Positions 18,400 to 27,676 of a stretch of 64,000 nucleotides of DNA are shown here, one piece after another. Within the stretch, counting starts at the first letter, position 1, and every line of letters begins with the position of its first letter. The position numbers and the translations under genes were made by a program. The notes below the pieces were generated by a model. It had not been told where the DNA came from, ran no database searches, and saw only the letters and a program-made list of their open reading frames with translations. Source of the DNA: Entomobacter blattae (GTDB lineage Bacteria > Pseudomonadota > Alphaproteobacteria > Acetobacterales > Acetobacteraceae); the NCBI RefSeq assembly GCF_014672835.1, contig NZ_CP060244.1, positions 847,001 to 911,000 of the forward strand, given 5' to 3'.

Positions 18400-19317
18400 T
18401 TAAAAAGAAAAATGGCCAAACCCGAACCCTATGGCAATAATAATGCCTATCAGGCGGTGCTCTTTAAACTGGTATAGGCAGTAAGAAGGGTTTGTTGTAT
18501 CCAACCGAACGATTTGGCGGCAAAGATAAGCTGCGGCAAGAGCGAGGCTCCCCCAATATAAAATTCCCAGAGCGGCTGCGTATCCTGTTATTCCTAAAAA
18601 AAAGATCATGCCACAATAGCAAGCGGCCACAAAACGGCGTGGGGTTTTAGCCCATCTGCGAGAGGTGGACTTTACTCCGATCCGGGCATCATCTTCCATA
18701 TCCTGAAAGCCATAAATTGTATCATACCCCAACTGCCAGAAGATAGTTGCCAGGTAGACCAGCCCCAAAAGCATATCAACCTTATTGGCAGCTGCCGCAT
18801 AGCCAAGGGGGGCACCAAAACCGAAGGTAAACCCCATGACCAGCTGGGGCCACCAGGTATAGCGTTTGGCAAGGGGATAGAAAGCCACCAGAATAAGAGA
18901 GGAAGCCCCCAGAATTTGGGCAAGCGGGTTAAGCTGGAGGAGAATGAGCAGGCCAAGGCTTAGCAAAACAGCGAGGAAAATGGTTGCTTTTTTTGCGCTA
19001 ATCTGTCCGCTGGCCAAGGGGCGATCGGCGGTGCGAGCTACTTTGCGGTCTATATCCCTATCCCACAGATCATTGATCACACACCCTGCACTGCGCATAA
19101 TAATACTGCCGGCTCCAAAAAGGGCAAGTAGCCAGAATTGTTGGATAGAGGGGGTTTTCTCGGCAAGAAGGATAGACCACGCCCCTGGCAAAAAAAGCAG
19201 CCATGCTCCAATTGGCCTATCGAGCCGGGCAAGGATCAGATAAGGCTGGACAGAAGAAGGCAGGCGACTGATCCAGTTATGATAGACAATGTCAGAAGGG
19301 GTAGGGGTAAGGGGCAT
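18400..19317 (-). CDS. ubiA: 4-hydroxybenzoate polyprenyltransferase
   Basis: Membrane prenyltransferase attaching the polyprenyl tail to 4-hydroxybenzoate in ubiquinone synthesis. 305 residues with about eight hydrophobic helices. The first Asp-rich site is NDLWDRDIDRKVARTADRPL and the second is DMEDDARIGVKSTSRRW, both diagnostic for UbiA. It is divergent from rsmE-gshA, a neighbourhood common in alphaproteobacteria, although here 1.5 kb of relic DNA separates them. Confidence 0.94.
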   Translation of the reverse strand: MPLTPTPSDIVYHNWISRLPSSVQPYLILARLDRPIGAWLLFLPGAWSILLAEKTPSIQQFWLLALFGAGSIIMRSAGCVINDLWDRDIDRKVARTADRPLASGQISAKKATIFLAVLLSLGLLILLQLNPLAQILGASSLILVAFYPLAKRYTWWPQLVMGFTFGFGAPLGYAAAANKVDMLLGLVYLATIFWQLGYDTIYGFQDMEDDARIGVKSTSRRWAKTPRRFVAACYCGMIFFLGITGYAAALGILYWGSLALAAAYLCRQIVRLDTTNPSYCLYQFKEHRLIGIIIAIGFGFGHFSF

Positions 19318-19610
19318 GGGATATCTTAAAACAGGCTCGTGAAGAAAATAGGATTGTGAAGAGGGAAATGTTTTAAAAAAGGGCTATAAGCGCGATGAAA
19401 AGGTCAAGAGGAGATTAACAGATTTAAAATTTTTATTTAAAAACGTTTTGCCCAAGTTACGAAAGTTTTTTAGCATAAGCCGTTATCTAGTATAAGCAGC
19501 CATAAGGTTATTGCTTCTCACCTCTCATTTCAATTGCCCTTTTAATTTCCAGAATTCCGAAGGCTGCAGTAGCCTTACGAATACAGGAAATCCGCTTAAA
19601 AAAACATTAT

Positions 19611-19642
19611 TTTTATAACCATATAGTTTTATAACCATATAG
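19611..19642. repeat. 16-bp exact tandem duplication
   Basis: TTTTATAACCATATAG occurs twice back to back (19611-19626 and 19627-19642) in the ubiA-rsmE spacer, just upstream of the rpsC-rplP relic. Confidence 0.8.
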
Positions 19643-19749
19643 AATGTCCCTGCCAAGATGCAATATTTTATGCTTTTTGCCCTTGCAGCCTGTTGTGTCT
19701 GCATGATGAGTCCGTATGGGGTTCCAGCACGAAAAGAGGACGGCGTTGG

Positions 19750-20165
19750 TGTAGGATTCGTTTAATCTGCTATGCGTTTGGATGCTCAGGGTATTCGTAT
19801 ATATTGTAGTGGTCGTTAAATTGCAGCGATCGTTTTGGTGGTGCGGAGATTGCGCGGATTGAATGGTATCGTGAAGGGCGTGTTTCCTTGCATATCTTAC
19901 GGGGCATACCTTACGGGTGGATAGTGATTATGGCACTGCGACAGCGCGTACAACGTATGGAATGTGTGGTGTGAAAGTTTGATTTTCACGGGTGAGATTA
20001 TGGCGCAGGGCCCCCAGGTCTGGTCCCTAGGCCTAATCCCCAGGTCAGATCCACTGGCCCGATCTTCTGGCCCGATCTCCTGACCCAGGATCGTCGTGCG
20101 ACAGAGCAAGCGCTTCAACGATAGGGGATTGGGGTGAATCTTGTAAGATGTCTTGGAAAAAGAAG
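19750..20165 (+). pseudogene. rpsC: rpsC (ribosomal protein S3) 3'-part remnant
   Basis: Frames here give [54 protein letters not shown] and IFTGEIMAQG, all hallmark S3 C-terminal blocks in the correct order. The end, LTQDRRATEQALQR, is followed by a stop. Several frameshifts and stops break it. A degenerate 17-bp tandem duplication (19803-19819 and 19820-19836) splits CSGR from GGAE. A run of degenerate repeats (about 20010-20080) is inserted between MAQ and TQDRR. S3 is essential, so this must be a dead extra copy. Confidence 0.9.
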
Positions 20166-20346
20166 AATGCTTTCGCCGAAGGGCACGAAATTTTGCAAGG
20201 CTTATAAGGGGCGGATCCATGGTCTTGCCAATGGGAGTACGGAGAAGGGGGTATGGTACTGAAGTTTGGAGCTTTTGGCCTTAAGGCGCTGGAGTCTGAA
20301 CGGATTACAGCTCGCCAGATTGAGGCCTCAAGAAGGGCTATGTAAT
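20166..20346 (+). pseudogene. rplP: rplP (ribosomal protein L16) 5'-part remnant
   Basis: The ATG at 20166 begins [19 protein letters not shown], the universal L16 start. After a frameshift, [20 protein letters not shown] continues, then ASRRAM and a stop. It follows the rpsC relic directly, as in a genuine S10 operon (rpsC-rplP), so one colinear operon piece was copied. The remaining two thirds of L16 are absent. Confidence 0.9.
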
Positions 20347-20796
20347 CGTTGTGTGATGTTTTTATGTGCAGGGCCAGAGCGCTGCGGGACTAGAGAGTTG
20401 CGGGGCCTGAAAGTTGCAGGGGTAGCGAGCAGCTGTAGGAATAGTGAGCAAAAAGGGAGAATTTTTGACCATCTTACATATTATCTATCCGTGTTATGAA
20501 GTTATGAAACGCGCAGGGCATGTGGGGCCACAAAAGGGAGGTTTTTTGACAGATCTGCCATAAAACTGTCTGCCATAGGCCGGGAGTGGCAGGTGTTTGG
20601 CAGGAGAGGGTTTTTGGAGTATGAAGAGATATCAATCAGATCATCCAATTGGATCATAAAGACCCTATTGCCCTGGCTTTCTTGCTCTGGTTTTTTGAGG
20701 GATAATTTTTGACAAGGAGGTTGTGAGAGGCAATTTTGGGCTGGCAAGGGTTTTTTGGGCTTGTCGGGTTTCATTACGAGGGATAAGGCGTGTGTT

Positions 20797-21603
20797 ATGC
20801 AGACACTTCCAAGGGTTTATTATCATTTTACCAAGAGCCCTTATGAAGGCCAGCTCTGCCCATTACCAGTAGAAATTATGCATTATCTGGTTTCGGTCAT
20901 GCGCTGTGGGGTTTCAGATCGTATTAGGCTTTTTAACGCGCAGGCAGGAGAGTGGGAGGCTGAACTGGTTGTGACAGACAGGAAAAAGGGTCATGTCCGC
21001 CTTATCTCCCAGGCCCGCCCCCCTGTTACGGTTGAAGCAGACCCTGTTTTGGCTTTCGCCCCCCTGAAACGGGAGGCAACAGATTTGGTCGTCCGTATGG
21101 GGACAGAGCTGGGAGTGGGAAGATTTGCACCAGTGATTTGTGCTCATTCCAATACCCACAAGGTTAAGGAAGAACGCTGGCAGGTGATAGCCCGTGAAGC
21201 TGCTGAGCAATGTGAACGTATGGATCTTCCCACCTTTGAGCCGCTTCAAGCAGTAGAGGCGTTTTTGCAAACCTGGCCTCCCAATAAAATACTGGCCGTA
21301 GCTGTTGAAAGAATGGAGAATGGTCCCTATCTTGAACCACAGTCGTTACTGGTTCAACGGATAAGGCAGGGCCTGCCCATTGCTGATGGGGTTCTGATTG
21401 GGCCAGAGGGTGGCTTTTCGCCAGGGGAGAAGAAGTATTTTTTCTCCCTGCCGTTTGTTGTACCGCTTTCTTTAGGGCCGTGTATTCTCAGGGCTGAAAC
21501 GGCAGCGGTTACGGCTTTGGGCTTGTTGCAATGTTGGCCTTCAGTTGAAGCATGGAGTAAAATCGTGCGAGAGGGGCAAGATGTGTCGAGGTCAAAATTT
21601 TGA
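20797..21603 (+). CDS. rsmE: 16S rRNA (uracil(1498)-N3)-methyltransferase
   Basis: SPOUT-class enzyme that methylates U1498 of 16S rRNA using SAM. 268 residues from the ATG at 20797 (AAGG eight bases upstream); a longer frame from 20755 would add 14 unlikely residues. YHFTKSPYEG opens a PUA-like N-domain with HYLVSVMRCG. The knot region has IGPEGGFSPGE and LGPCILRAETAAVTALGL, both diagnostic. It precedes gshA by 176 bp and may share its transcript. Confidence 0.93.
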   Translation: MQTLPRVYYHFTKSPYEGQLCPLPVEIMHYLVSVMRCGVSDRIRLFNAQAGEWEAELVVTDRKKGHVRLISQARPPVTVEADPVLAFAPLKREATDLVVRMGTELGVGRFAPVICAHSNTHKVKEERWQVIAREAAEQCERMDLPTFEPLQAVEAFLQTWPPNKILAVAVERMENGPYLEPQSLLVQRIRQGLPIADGVLIGPEGGFSPGEKKYFFSLPFVVPLSLGPCILRAETAAVTALGLLQCWPSVEAWSKIVREGQDVSRSKF

Positions 21604-21779
21604 GCAGGGGGCTGCATAGCCAATCTGTTTTAGGGTAAGGTCTGTTTTAGGATAAGGTCTGGCGTGTGCGGGCTTTAAAAATATGTTGGGCCAGCTCTTG
21701 TCCTTGGGATTACCTGCCCTTGGGGGTAAGGGTGTGTAGAGTGTTGTTATATCTGTATTTGTTTTAAGGCTTTATTTTA

Positions 21780-23192
21780 ATGTCCAATCCATCGGAAATT
21801 AATACACAACCGATTACGTCTTTTGAACAGATGGTGGCTGTGCTCTCTAACGGCATAAAACCCCGGCAGGACTGGCGGATTGGAACAGAGCATGAAAAAT
21901 TTGGCTTTGTTCTCCCCTCTGCAACCGATGGGGCAGAAAAGCCAGCTTTTTCTCCTCCTGCTTATGATCATGGGGGAATTCGTGCTGTTTTAACGGGCAT
22001 GCAGAATAATGGGCCAGAACGATGGGCGCCCATCATGGATGGAGAAAACCTGATTGGCCTGAAAGGCCAGGGTGCTAATAAGGGGCGTTCCATTTCCCTT
22101 GAGCCAGCAGGGCAGTTTGAGCTTTCTGGAGCCCCCCTTGCTACCTTGCATGAAACCCATGCCGAGTTGCATACGCATTTTCAGGAAGTACGAGAAGTCG
22201 CCCAACCCTTGGGGTTAGGGTTTGCTCCTTTGGGATTTCACCCAGAAAATCCTCGAAAGGCCATGCCCTGGATGCCCAAAAGCCGGTACGCCATTATGCG
22301 TCGCTATATGCCTTTGGTTGGGCAGCTTGGCCTGGATATGATGACCCGCACATGCACGGTACAGGTCAATTTGGATTTTTCCTCAGAAGAGGATATGCGC
22401 CAGAAAATGCAGGTGGCTATGGCTTTTCAACCCGTTGCTACGGCTTTGTTTGCCAATTCTCCCTTTTATGAGGGCCAACCGAATGGTTTAATGTCTAACC
22501 GTGCCCGTATTTGGACTGATACCGATAATGGGCGTAGCGGTATGCCAGAATGTTTTTTCTCGCCGGATTTTAGCTTTGCCACTTATGTGAATTGGGCGTT
22601 GGATGTGCCCATGTATTTTATTATCCGCGATGGGAAAATGATTGATGTTGCTGGCTGTTCCTTCAGGGCATGGCTGGAAGGCACCCCTTCGCCGCTGTTA
22701 GTAGGGTACTCCCCAACGATTGGGGATTTTGATGATCATCTAACAACGGTGTTTCCTGAAGTACGTCTGAAACAGTTTTTGGAAATGCGGGGTGCAGATG
22801 CAGGCAGCCCTGAAATGATGGTGGCATTTTCTGCCTTATGGGTTGGCCTGCTTTATGATGAGGTTGCTTTAAAGGAAGCGGTGGGGCTAGCCGCTGGCCT
22901 TTCTCATCAGCAATGTGTGGCGGCCCGTTTGGAGGTTCCCCAAAAAGGGATTGGCGCAAGCCTTGCAGGAAAACCCATGCGCTATTGGGCCTTACGTTTA
23001 TTGGAATTAGCAGAGGCAGGCCTTAAAGCCAGGGGGGTTAAAAATGCGCAAGGGGAAGATGAACGCCAATATCTTGCTCCTTTATTTTCTATTGCCCATG
23101 GCGGAAAAACCCAGGCAGAACATTGGTTGGAGCGGTTTGCAGGCCCGTGGGAACATAAGGCAGCCCGTATTTTCATGGAAGCCCAAATTTAA
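21780..23192 (+). CDS. gshA: Glutamate-cysteine ligase
   Basis: First step of glutathione synthesis (gamma-Glu-Cys from Glu, Cys and ATP). 470 residues, the plant/alphaproteobacterial class. N-terminal RIGTEHEKFGF is the signature. GLKGQGANKGRSISLEPAGQ, MTRTCTVQVNLDFSSE and FEMRGADAG-like LEMRGADAGSPEM are the other core motifs. The mid-gene segment AWLEGTPSPLLVGYSPT is also typical. It supports the GST in this window. The spacer before it contains short degenerate repeats around GGTCTGTTTTAGG. Confidence 0.94.
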   Translation: MSNPSEINTQPITSFEQMVAVLSNGIKPRQDWRIGTEHEKFGFVLPSATDGAEKPAFSPPAYDHGGIRAVLTGMQNNGPERWAPIMDGENLIGLKGQGANKGRSISLEPAGQFELSGAPLATLHETHAELHTHFQEVREVAQPLGLGFAPLGFHPENPRKAMPWMPKSRYAIMRRYMPLVGQLGLDMMTRTCTVQVNLDFSSEEDMRQKMQVAMAFQPVATALFANSPFYEGQPNGLMSNRARIWTDTDNGRSGMPECFFSPDFSFATYVNWALDVPMYFIIRDGKMIDVAGCSFRAWLEGTPSPLLVGYSPTIGDFDDHLTTVFPEVRLKQFLEMRGADAGSPEMMVAFSALWVGLLYDEVALKEAVGLAAGLSHQQCVAARLEVPQKGIGASLAGKPMRYWALRLLELAEAGLKARGVKNAQGEDERQYLAPLFSIAHGGKTQAEHWLERFAGPWEHKAARIFMEAQI

Positions 23193-23735
23193 CGTCCCTT
23201 TGGGATAAGTCTTCCTCGCAGTGTAAGCGGGCTTTTGGGTCTCTCTTTAGGCTGCTGCTTACGTATTAGACTGTTTTTTATTAGGCTGTTTTTTATGTCG
23301 ACCTCTTTTGCGGTACGGGCTTTTGCTTGTTGAGTGTTGGCATATGGAGCTTTATTATACGGGCTCTGTATAAGCGTATCATATGACTTTTTATTGGGTT
23401 ACGCTAAAATGGGGGATATCAGAATCAAGTCATAAACTCCAGATATGGGAATGCGGATAGTGGTCGGTTCCTGCTCGTTTTGGAGGAGTATGCTAAGGTG
23501 CCCAAAAAGAGCACCTGAAAAGAGCACTTGGCTGCCCTTGTTAAGGTTTGCAGGCTTACGAAGGCGGAGTTCGGCTTTTTAGGTGTTGTTGTATAAACAC
23601 ATGTATATACACTTCTTTTTGCACACCCCGCTTTTGCAGACAATCCTGTAAAGCGGGCACTTTATTGCGCTTGGCCTCTGGTTTACGACCTGTTACGGCA
23701 TCTGTCTTACAATGACTTTAATAAGTTGATCATTC
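23193..23735. other. Spacer between gshA and the plsX relic
   Basis: No intact gene. A plus frame near 23410-23590 looks protein-like (INSRYGNADSGRFLLVLEEY, then AKVPKKS) but has no start or recognisable family; it may be another relic. A short direct repeat of TAGGCTGTTTTTTAT occurs near 23267-23296. Confidence 0.35.
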
Positions 23736-24101
23736 ATTAGCCCTACGGTTAAGGGTGATGTTGTGATGCTGGACTTGGGGGCCAATGTTCATTGTGATTG
23801 GAGAAATCTTGTAGAGTTCGCCGTTATGGGTGATGCTTTTGCAAAAGCAGTTTTAGGTCTTAATGCTCCTTCTATAGGGTTTCTGAATGTTGGTTCTGAA
23901 GAATTGAAGGGTGATGAACGCTTAAAGGTTGCTGCGGAGATCCTCAAGGAGAGCCCTCTTTCAAAGCAGTTTTATGGGTTTGTTGAAGGGCACGATATTA
24001 CCGCAGGAACGACTGATATTGTTGTTACTGATGGTTTTACGGGCAATGTTGCCCTTAAAGCAGGTGAGGGTGCTCTAAAACTGGCTTTTACGCTCGTGTA
24101 A
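23736..24101 (+). pseudogene. plsX: plsX internal fragment
   Basis: A 112-codon frame (possible GTG start at 23763) reads VVMLDLGANVHCDWRNLVEF, AVMGDAFAKAVLG, LNVGSEELKGDE and TTDIVVTDGFTGNVALKAGE. This is the central and C-terminal core of PlsX, the acyl-ACP:phosphate acyltransferase of phospholipid synthesis. PlsX is normally ~340 residues; the first half and the last helices are missing. The reading frame is intact, so it is a younger relic than most and could still be translated. rpmF and fabH, its usual neighbours, are absent. Confidence 0.85.
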
Positions 24102-24146
24102 AAAGTGTATATAGCAAAACTATGTTGATCATGATTTTTATGTCCT

Positions 24147-24210
24147 GAAGAGAGAAGAGAGAAGAGAGAAGAGAGAAGAGAGAAGAGAGAAGAGAGAAGA
24201 GAGAAGAGAG
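24147..24210. repeat. Heptanucleotide tandem array, nine copies of GAAGAGA
   Basis: Nine perfect 7-bp units (24147-24209) lie 46 bp after the plsX relic. This is a second 7-bp array in the window with a different unit from the one at 17321, which suggests slippage favouring 7-bp steps. Confidence 0.92.
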
Positions 24211-24375
24211 CTGTTTTCCGCGAAGGTCTTTCGGGATGGCAAGTCGTACGGTTTAAGAGAAAAAAACTAAAGACGGTTTTTTGGTCCCTTTGAGAATGCT
24301 GCGCGTTACGTTCTTTCTCTAGAGTTCCTTATTTTCTGTGTAGAATGGTTTGTGCAGGATAATCTATGCAGAATG

Positions 24376-24590
24376 AAGCCGTGGTAAATACAAGGGATGT
24401 TTTGGCCCATAGTCCTCGTAAAGGCTTGAAAACATGCGATATGACACGCGATATTACGGATGATCTTTCCCATGTGGCAAAGCTGGTTGAAACCTGATGT
24501 GAAAGCTTGAAAACACATGATATTACTAGTGATCTTCCTCATGTGGCGAAGTTATTTGAAGCCCGATGGAATTCTCCCATGGTTGAATGG
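24376..24590 (+). pseudogene. rpoC: rpoC C-terminal fragment with internal tandem duplication
   Basis: The frame reads RDVLAHSPRKGLKT, then RDITDDLSHVAKLVE. This corresponds to the RpoC segment G-D-V-L-A-R-x-P-R-x-x-x-K-T-x-D-I-T-x-G-L-P-R-V-x-E-L-F-E-A-R near the beta' C-terminus. After a stop the same segment repeats as GLKT-like SLKTHDITSDLPHVAKLFEA, with period 81 bp (24424 and 24505). Stops and the missing rest of RpoC make it a relic. It is unrelated in position to the rpoC relic at 59345. Confidence 0.75.
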
Positions 24591-24612
24591 CATCAGGGCT
24601 AAAAACGAGTTT

Positions 24613-26808
24613 TTAAGGGGTGTTTTCTAAAAAGGAGGCTTCGGGCGCCTCAAGGGAAGAGTCCCCAGATGGGAAGAGGGTAGAAGAGAAGGCGTTAGGC
24701 TGGATAGCCCTGTTTAACGCTGTGAGGAATTCTTGCGAAGGGCTAACCTTTGAACCCGCAAGAGGAAAGGTCCACTCCGTTTCCCCCTCCATTGCTGTGT
24801 GTTCAATGCTTTGTAAACCAATGCCCTGTAAATAAGGGAACACAACCCTGAGAAGAGAATGCGAGGGGATAGCGGGGAGATTTTCCAAAGAGGTCTGGGC
24901 ACTGATAAGGCTATGCCCTGCCGAGGTAAAAGCATCAATAGGGGGCATGAATTTTACAGCCAGAGTGGGGGCTGCATGGGGGTTTTTCTTCAGGATGGCT
25001 GCGGCCTCCTCAGGGTAGCGGTTCATCAGGCCCAAAAGGGTTCCATTCGTCCAGCCAAAGCCCACCTGCATGGGATATTCTCCCCCACCTTTCCCTCCGA
25101 CGGGGCTTATGGTTTTTGCCACGACATCATATTTCTCCAACAATACGCCAGATTTTTCATAGGTTGCAATAACACGGGTCATCCACCGTGTTGCAATATC
25201 GCGGGCCAGGGCAGCTTGGCCATAGGCATTGAGCCCTTTTACAGCCATCCACTCCAAGGGGGCCCAACCATTGGGGAAATCCCATTGTTGGCCACTATTT
25301 TGGTCTGTAGCCACAAGACCACCATTTTTAAGCAGTTTGGTTTTTAAGATCTGCGCTACCGCCTGGCTTTGCTGCGGGGAGGCAAGATGCAGGAAAAGAG
25401 GAACCACCATGGCGGCACTGTAAACGGGAGTATGTTGGCCGGTTGTCCAGTTATAGTCAAAATAGCCTTCTCGTTTTTCATCCCATAAAAGGGTGTTGAG
25501 GGCCGTGATGCGCTTTTGGGCCAAGCGCTCATAAAACAGGGATTTTTCAGGATCCTCTTTTAAAAGATAGGCATGGGCTAGGACCTGCTCGAGGTGAGCC
25601 ATCAAGCTATTCAGTTCTATGGGCAGTAATTCTGTTGTGTTCATGCGTCCAAGGGTATGCTGATCGGTCAGCCATCGTGATGAAAAGTCCCATCCTGTTT
25701 CTGAGCCTGCCCGCAAGTTGCGATAGATTTCAGCAGCGGGGCGGTTTTTAATATGTTGGGCGGTATGAATATCCTGGGGGTAGCTTTCATCACGGGGGGT
25801 GTCCATATCATCCCAGTGGCGATTCATAACGGTGTTATCGGCTAAGCGTACCACGTGGCGGTAGGCTTTTCCGGCTTTAAGGGTTTCTGCCCCATTCATC
25901 CAATAATCATACTCACGCTGTAATTCAGGAAGGTAGGTGAGATAGACCTTTTGTCCATCCTGTTCTGCAAGGAGGTCAACCATTAAGGCGAAAAAAGGGG
26001 GTTGTGAGCGACTCAGATAATAGGTGCGGTTTCCATTGGGGATATGGCCGTACCGATCTATGAGCGAGGCCATGTCTATTACCATATTTCGTAGAAGTTC
26101 TGCTTTTCCAGCCTCATAAAGGCCAATCATGGTGAAATACGAGTCCCAGTAATAAATCTCGCTAAAGCGCCCCCCTGGAACAATATAAGGTTTGGGAAGG
26201 GGCAGCAAGGAGGAGTAGAGCTCGTAGCGGTCTGCCTCGCGCTTTAAAACCTCCCACATATCGGCAATATAATCCAGAACAGACATATCAGGCCTGGGGT
26301 TAAAGGAGACTTTTTTAAGGGGAGGTTGGGTAAAATGCTGGGCTACGAAATCTTTAAGGTTAAAATTATCCTGCTGTTTTTGCTTGTTATACAATTTCAG
26401 TAAGGTTGCCGGGGGGCGATCGGGGATAATGTCGGCTACTGTTTTGGCATCGGTAAAAATATGGGCTTGCCCAATGGCTGCAAAAAGTTCACCCAAGGCC
26501 ATGGAAGGGGGGGTAAGATCTTGTTGCTCGCTATCGTGTTTGGCTTCGGTTTTCTTGGGGCTGGCCAGATCGGCAACAGGGGGAGAGGACGGTTTTTTTT
26601 GCTCTTCCTCTGGGGTGGATTGAACGGTGTGAATATGGCTGGGGGTATGAAGGCTCTCTGGTTGAGGCGCGCTGAAGAACTGAGCTTGAGCAGAAGGTAT
26701 AGCAAGGCTAAACACCAGAGAAAAACAGGCCAGAAAATGCAGAATATCGCGAGGAAGAAATAAAAACTTACGCCTGCACGAGAAAAGAAGACACCTGGCC
26801 TGTCGCAC
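24613..26808 (-). CDS. treA: Periplasmic trehalase (GH37)
   Basis: Hydrolyses trehalose to two glucose. 731 residues. After a GTG start and a long basic/hydrophobic signal peptide (core FLACFSLVFSLAIPSAQAQ), a Pro/Gln/Lys-rich linker of about 100 residues follows that ordinary trehalases of ~550 residues lack. GH37 signature 1 is PGGRFSEIYYWDSYF and signature 2 is QQWDFPNGWAPLEW. GNRTYYLSRSQPP and GGEYPMQVGFGWTNG are also family motifs. The C-terminal ~100 residues beyond GWTNG are variable. Monocistronic. Consistent with life on an insect or plant sugar diet (inference). Confidence 0.93.
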   Translation of the reverse strand: MRQARCLLFSCRRKFLFLPRDILHFLACFSLVFSLAIPSAQAQFFSAPQPESLHTPSHIHTVQSTPEEEQKKPSSPPVADLASPKKTEAKHDSEQQDLTPPSMALGELFAAIGQAHIFTDAKTVADIIPDRPPATLLKLYNKQKQQDNFNLKDFVAQHFTQPPLKKVSFNPRPDMSVLDYIADMWEVLKREADRYELYSSLLPLPKPYIVPGGRFSEIYYWDSYFTMIGLYEAGKAELLRNMVIDMASLIDRYGHIPNGNRTYYLSRSQPPFFALMVDLLAEQDGQKVYLTYLPELQREYDYWMNGAETLKAGKAYRHVVRLADNTVMNRHWDDMDTPRDESYPQDIHTAQHIKNRPAAEIYRNLRAGSETGWDFSSRWLTDQHTLGRMNTTELLPIELNSLMAHLEQVLAHAYLLKEDPEKSLFYERLAQKRITALNTLLWDEKREGYFDYNWTTGQHTPVYSAAMVVPLFLHLASPQQSQAVAQILKTKLLKNGGLVATDQNSGQQWDFPNGWAPLEWMAVKGLNAYGQAALARDIATRWMTRVIATYEKSGVLLEKYDVVAKTISPVGGKGGGEYPMQVGFGWTNGTLLGLMNRYPEEAAAILKKNPHAAPTLAVKFMPPIDAFTSAGHSLISAQTSLENLPAIPSHSLLRVVFPYLQGIGLQSIEHTAMEGETEWTFPLAGSKVSPSQEFLTALNRAIQPNAFSSTLFPSGDSSLEAPEASFLENTP

Positions 26809-27547
26809 CTTTATATGTCCTTTATCTGAAAGAGAATAGGATAACAGCTTTGTTAAGAGATAATAATGAATGTTGGGGGGTAAAGGGTTCTCATTTCACT
26901 TATTGTATCATTCAGTTCTTGTATCATTCAGTCATTTTACAGAGATAAAGACTTATAGTCATGGAGGTGGCAGTCATGAAGGTGGGACATGGAGCCTGCA
27001 TCATAAGCTACAGCATAGCCGCTACAAGTACGAGACCAGCCGAAAAGGTGAGGGATTGAAGCCGTATTCCTTGGCCCATATTCCTTGGAAAGGCATAAAA
27101 GGTATAAAAGGCACGCTATTTTACTCCTGTAAGGATTTTGCCCTTATCAAAGAGCACCACTACCTTCTCCTGCAGGGTTGCCCCTACAGGGTTGCATTGG
27201 CAAGGGGATGGTTGGTTATTTTAACACGAGGCCAGAAAGATTGTTCCAACTTTTTTCTGTTAATCTATTAAGAGAATGGATCACGATAAAAACTTATAAA
27301 AAACGGCTTGTGTCTTCACCAATGGGCAGGATCAGTGGCAGGGATCATTCTTGATCACCCCCGAAAGACAAGCAGAATCCTTTCAAGGTTGGGGAATAGG
27401 GCCGAGGTCTGAGGAGAACATGACCTTGGACAAGGTTTTGCAATATTACCTTTATGGTCTTTCCAACGATGGATATGAATAGAGTACCGTGGAATTAAAG
27501 ATATTTTTTGTTGGTTAACCTATCATTAGGAAATGAATGAAAGTTCT
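26809..27547. other. Spacer before the RND pump operon
   Basis: No recognised gene. A short tandem repeat of TCATTCAGTTCTTGTA lies at about 26909-26940. A stop-free frame without a start at about 27301-27479 is protein-like (WQGSFLITPERQAESFQGWG, then MTLDKVLQYYLYGLSNDGYE) and may be a relic of an unknown gene. The 133-codon frame at 26870-27271 is not convincing. Confidence 0.35.
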
Positions 27548-27587
27548 TGACTTGGGGAGTGATCTCCAGATAACTACCGAATGGTAA
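27548..27587 (+). promoter_or_regulatory. Possible promoter and operator of the RND pump operon
   Basis: TTGACT (27548-27553) is followed after 16 bp by GATAAC (27570-27575), a fair sigma-70-like pair. The short inverted repeat TACC-GAAT-GGTA (27576-27587) sits just after the -10 and could bind a TetR-type repressor, the usual regulator of such pumps. No regulator gene is adjacent. The start codon is 90 bp downstream. Confidence 0.35.
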
Positions 27588-27676
27588 TGTCCAACAGTAG
27601 TGTTACTTCATGAAATGATGAGTGTGGTGTAACTCTGGTTGAAATTAAGGCTCATATCAGGTAGCCGGAGTAGAGA

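Noticed and set aside
20502-20774. 90-codon minus-strand ORF before rsmE
   Set aside because: It overlaps the probable rsmE leader, has no motif, and lies in repeat-rich spacer.
26870-27271. 133-codon ORF upstream of the pump operon
   Set aside because: No family motif, no ribosome site, and it covers spacer DNA with short repeats.
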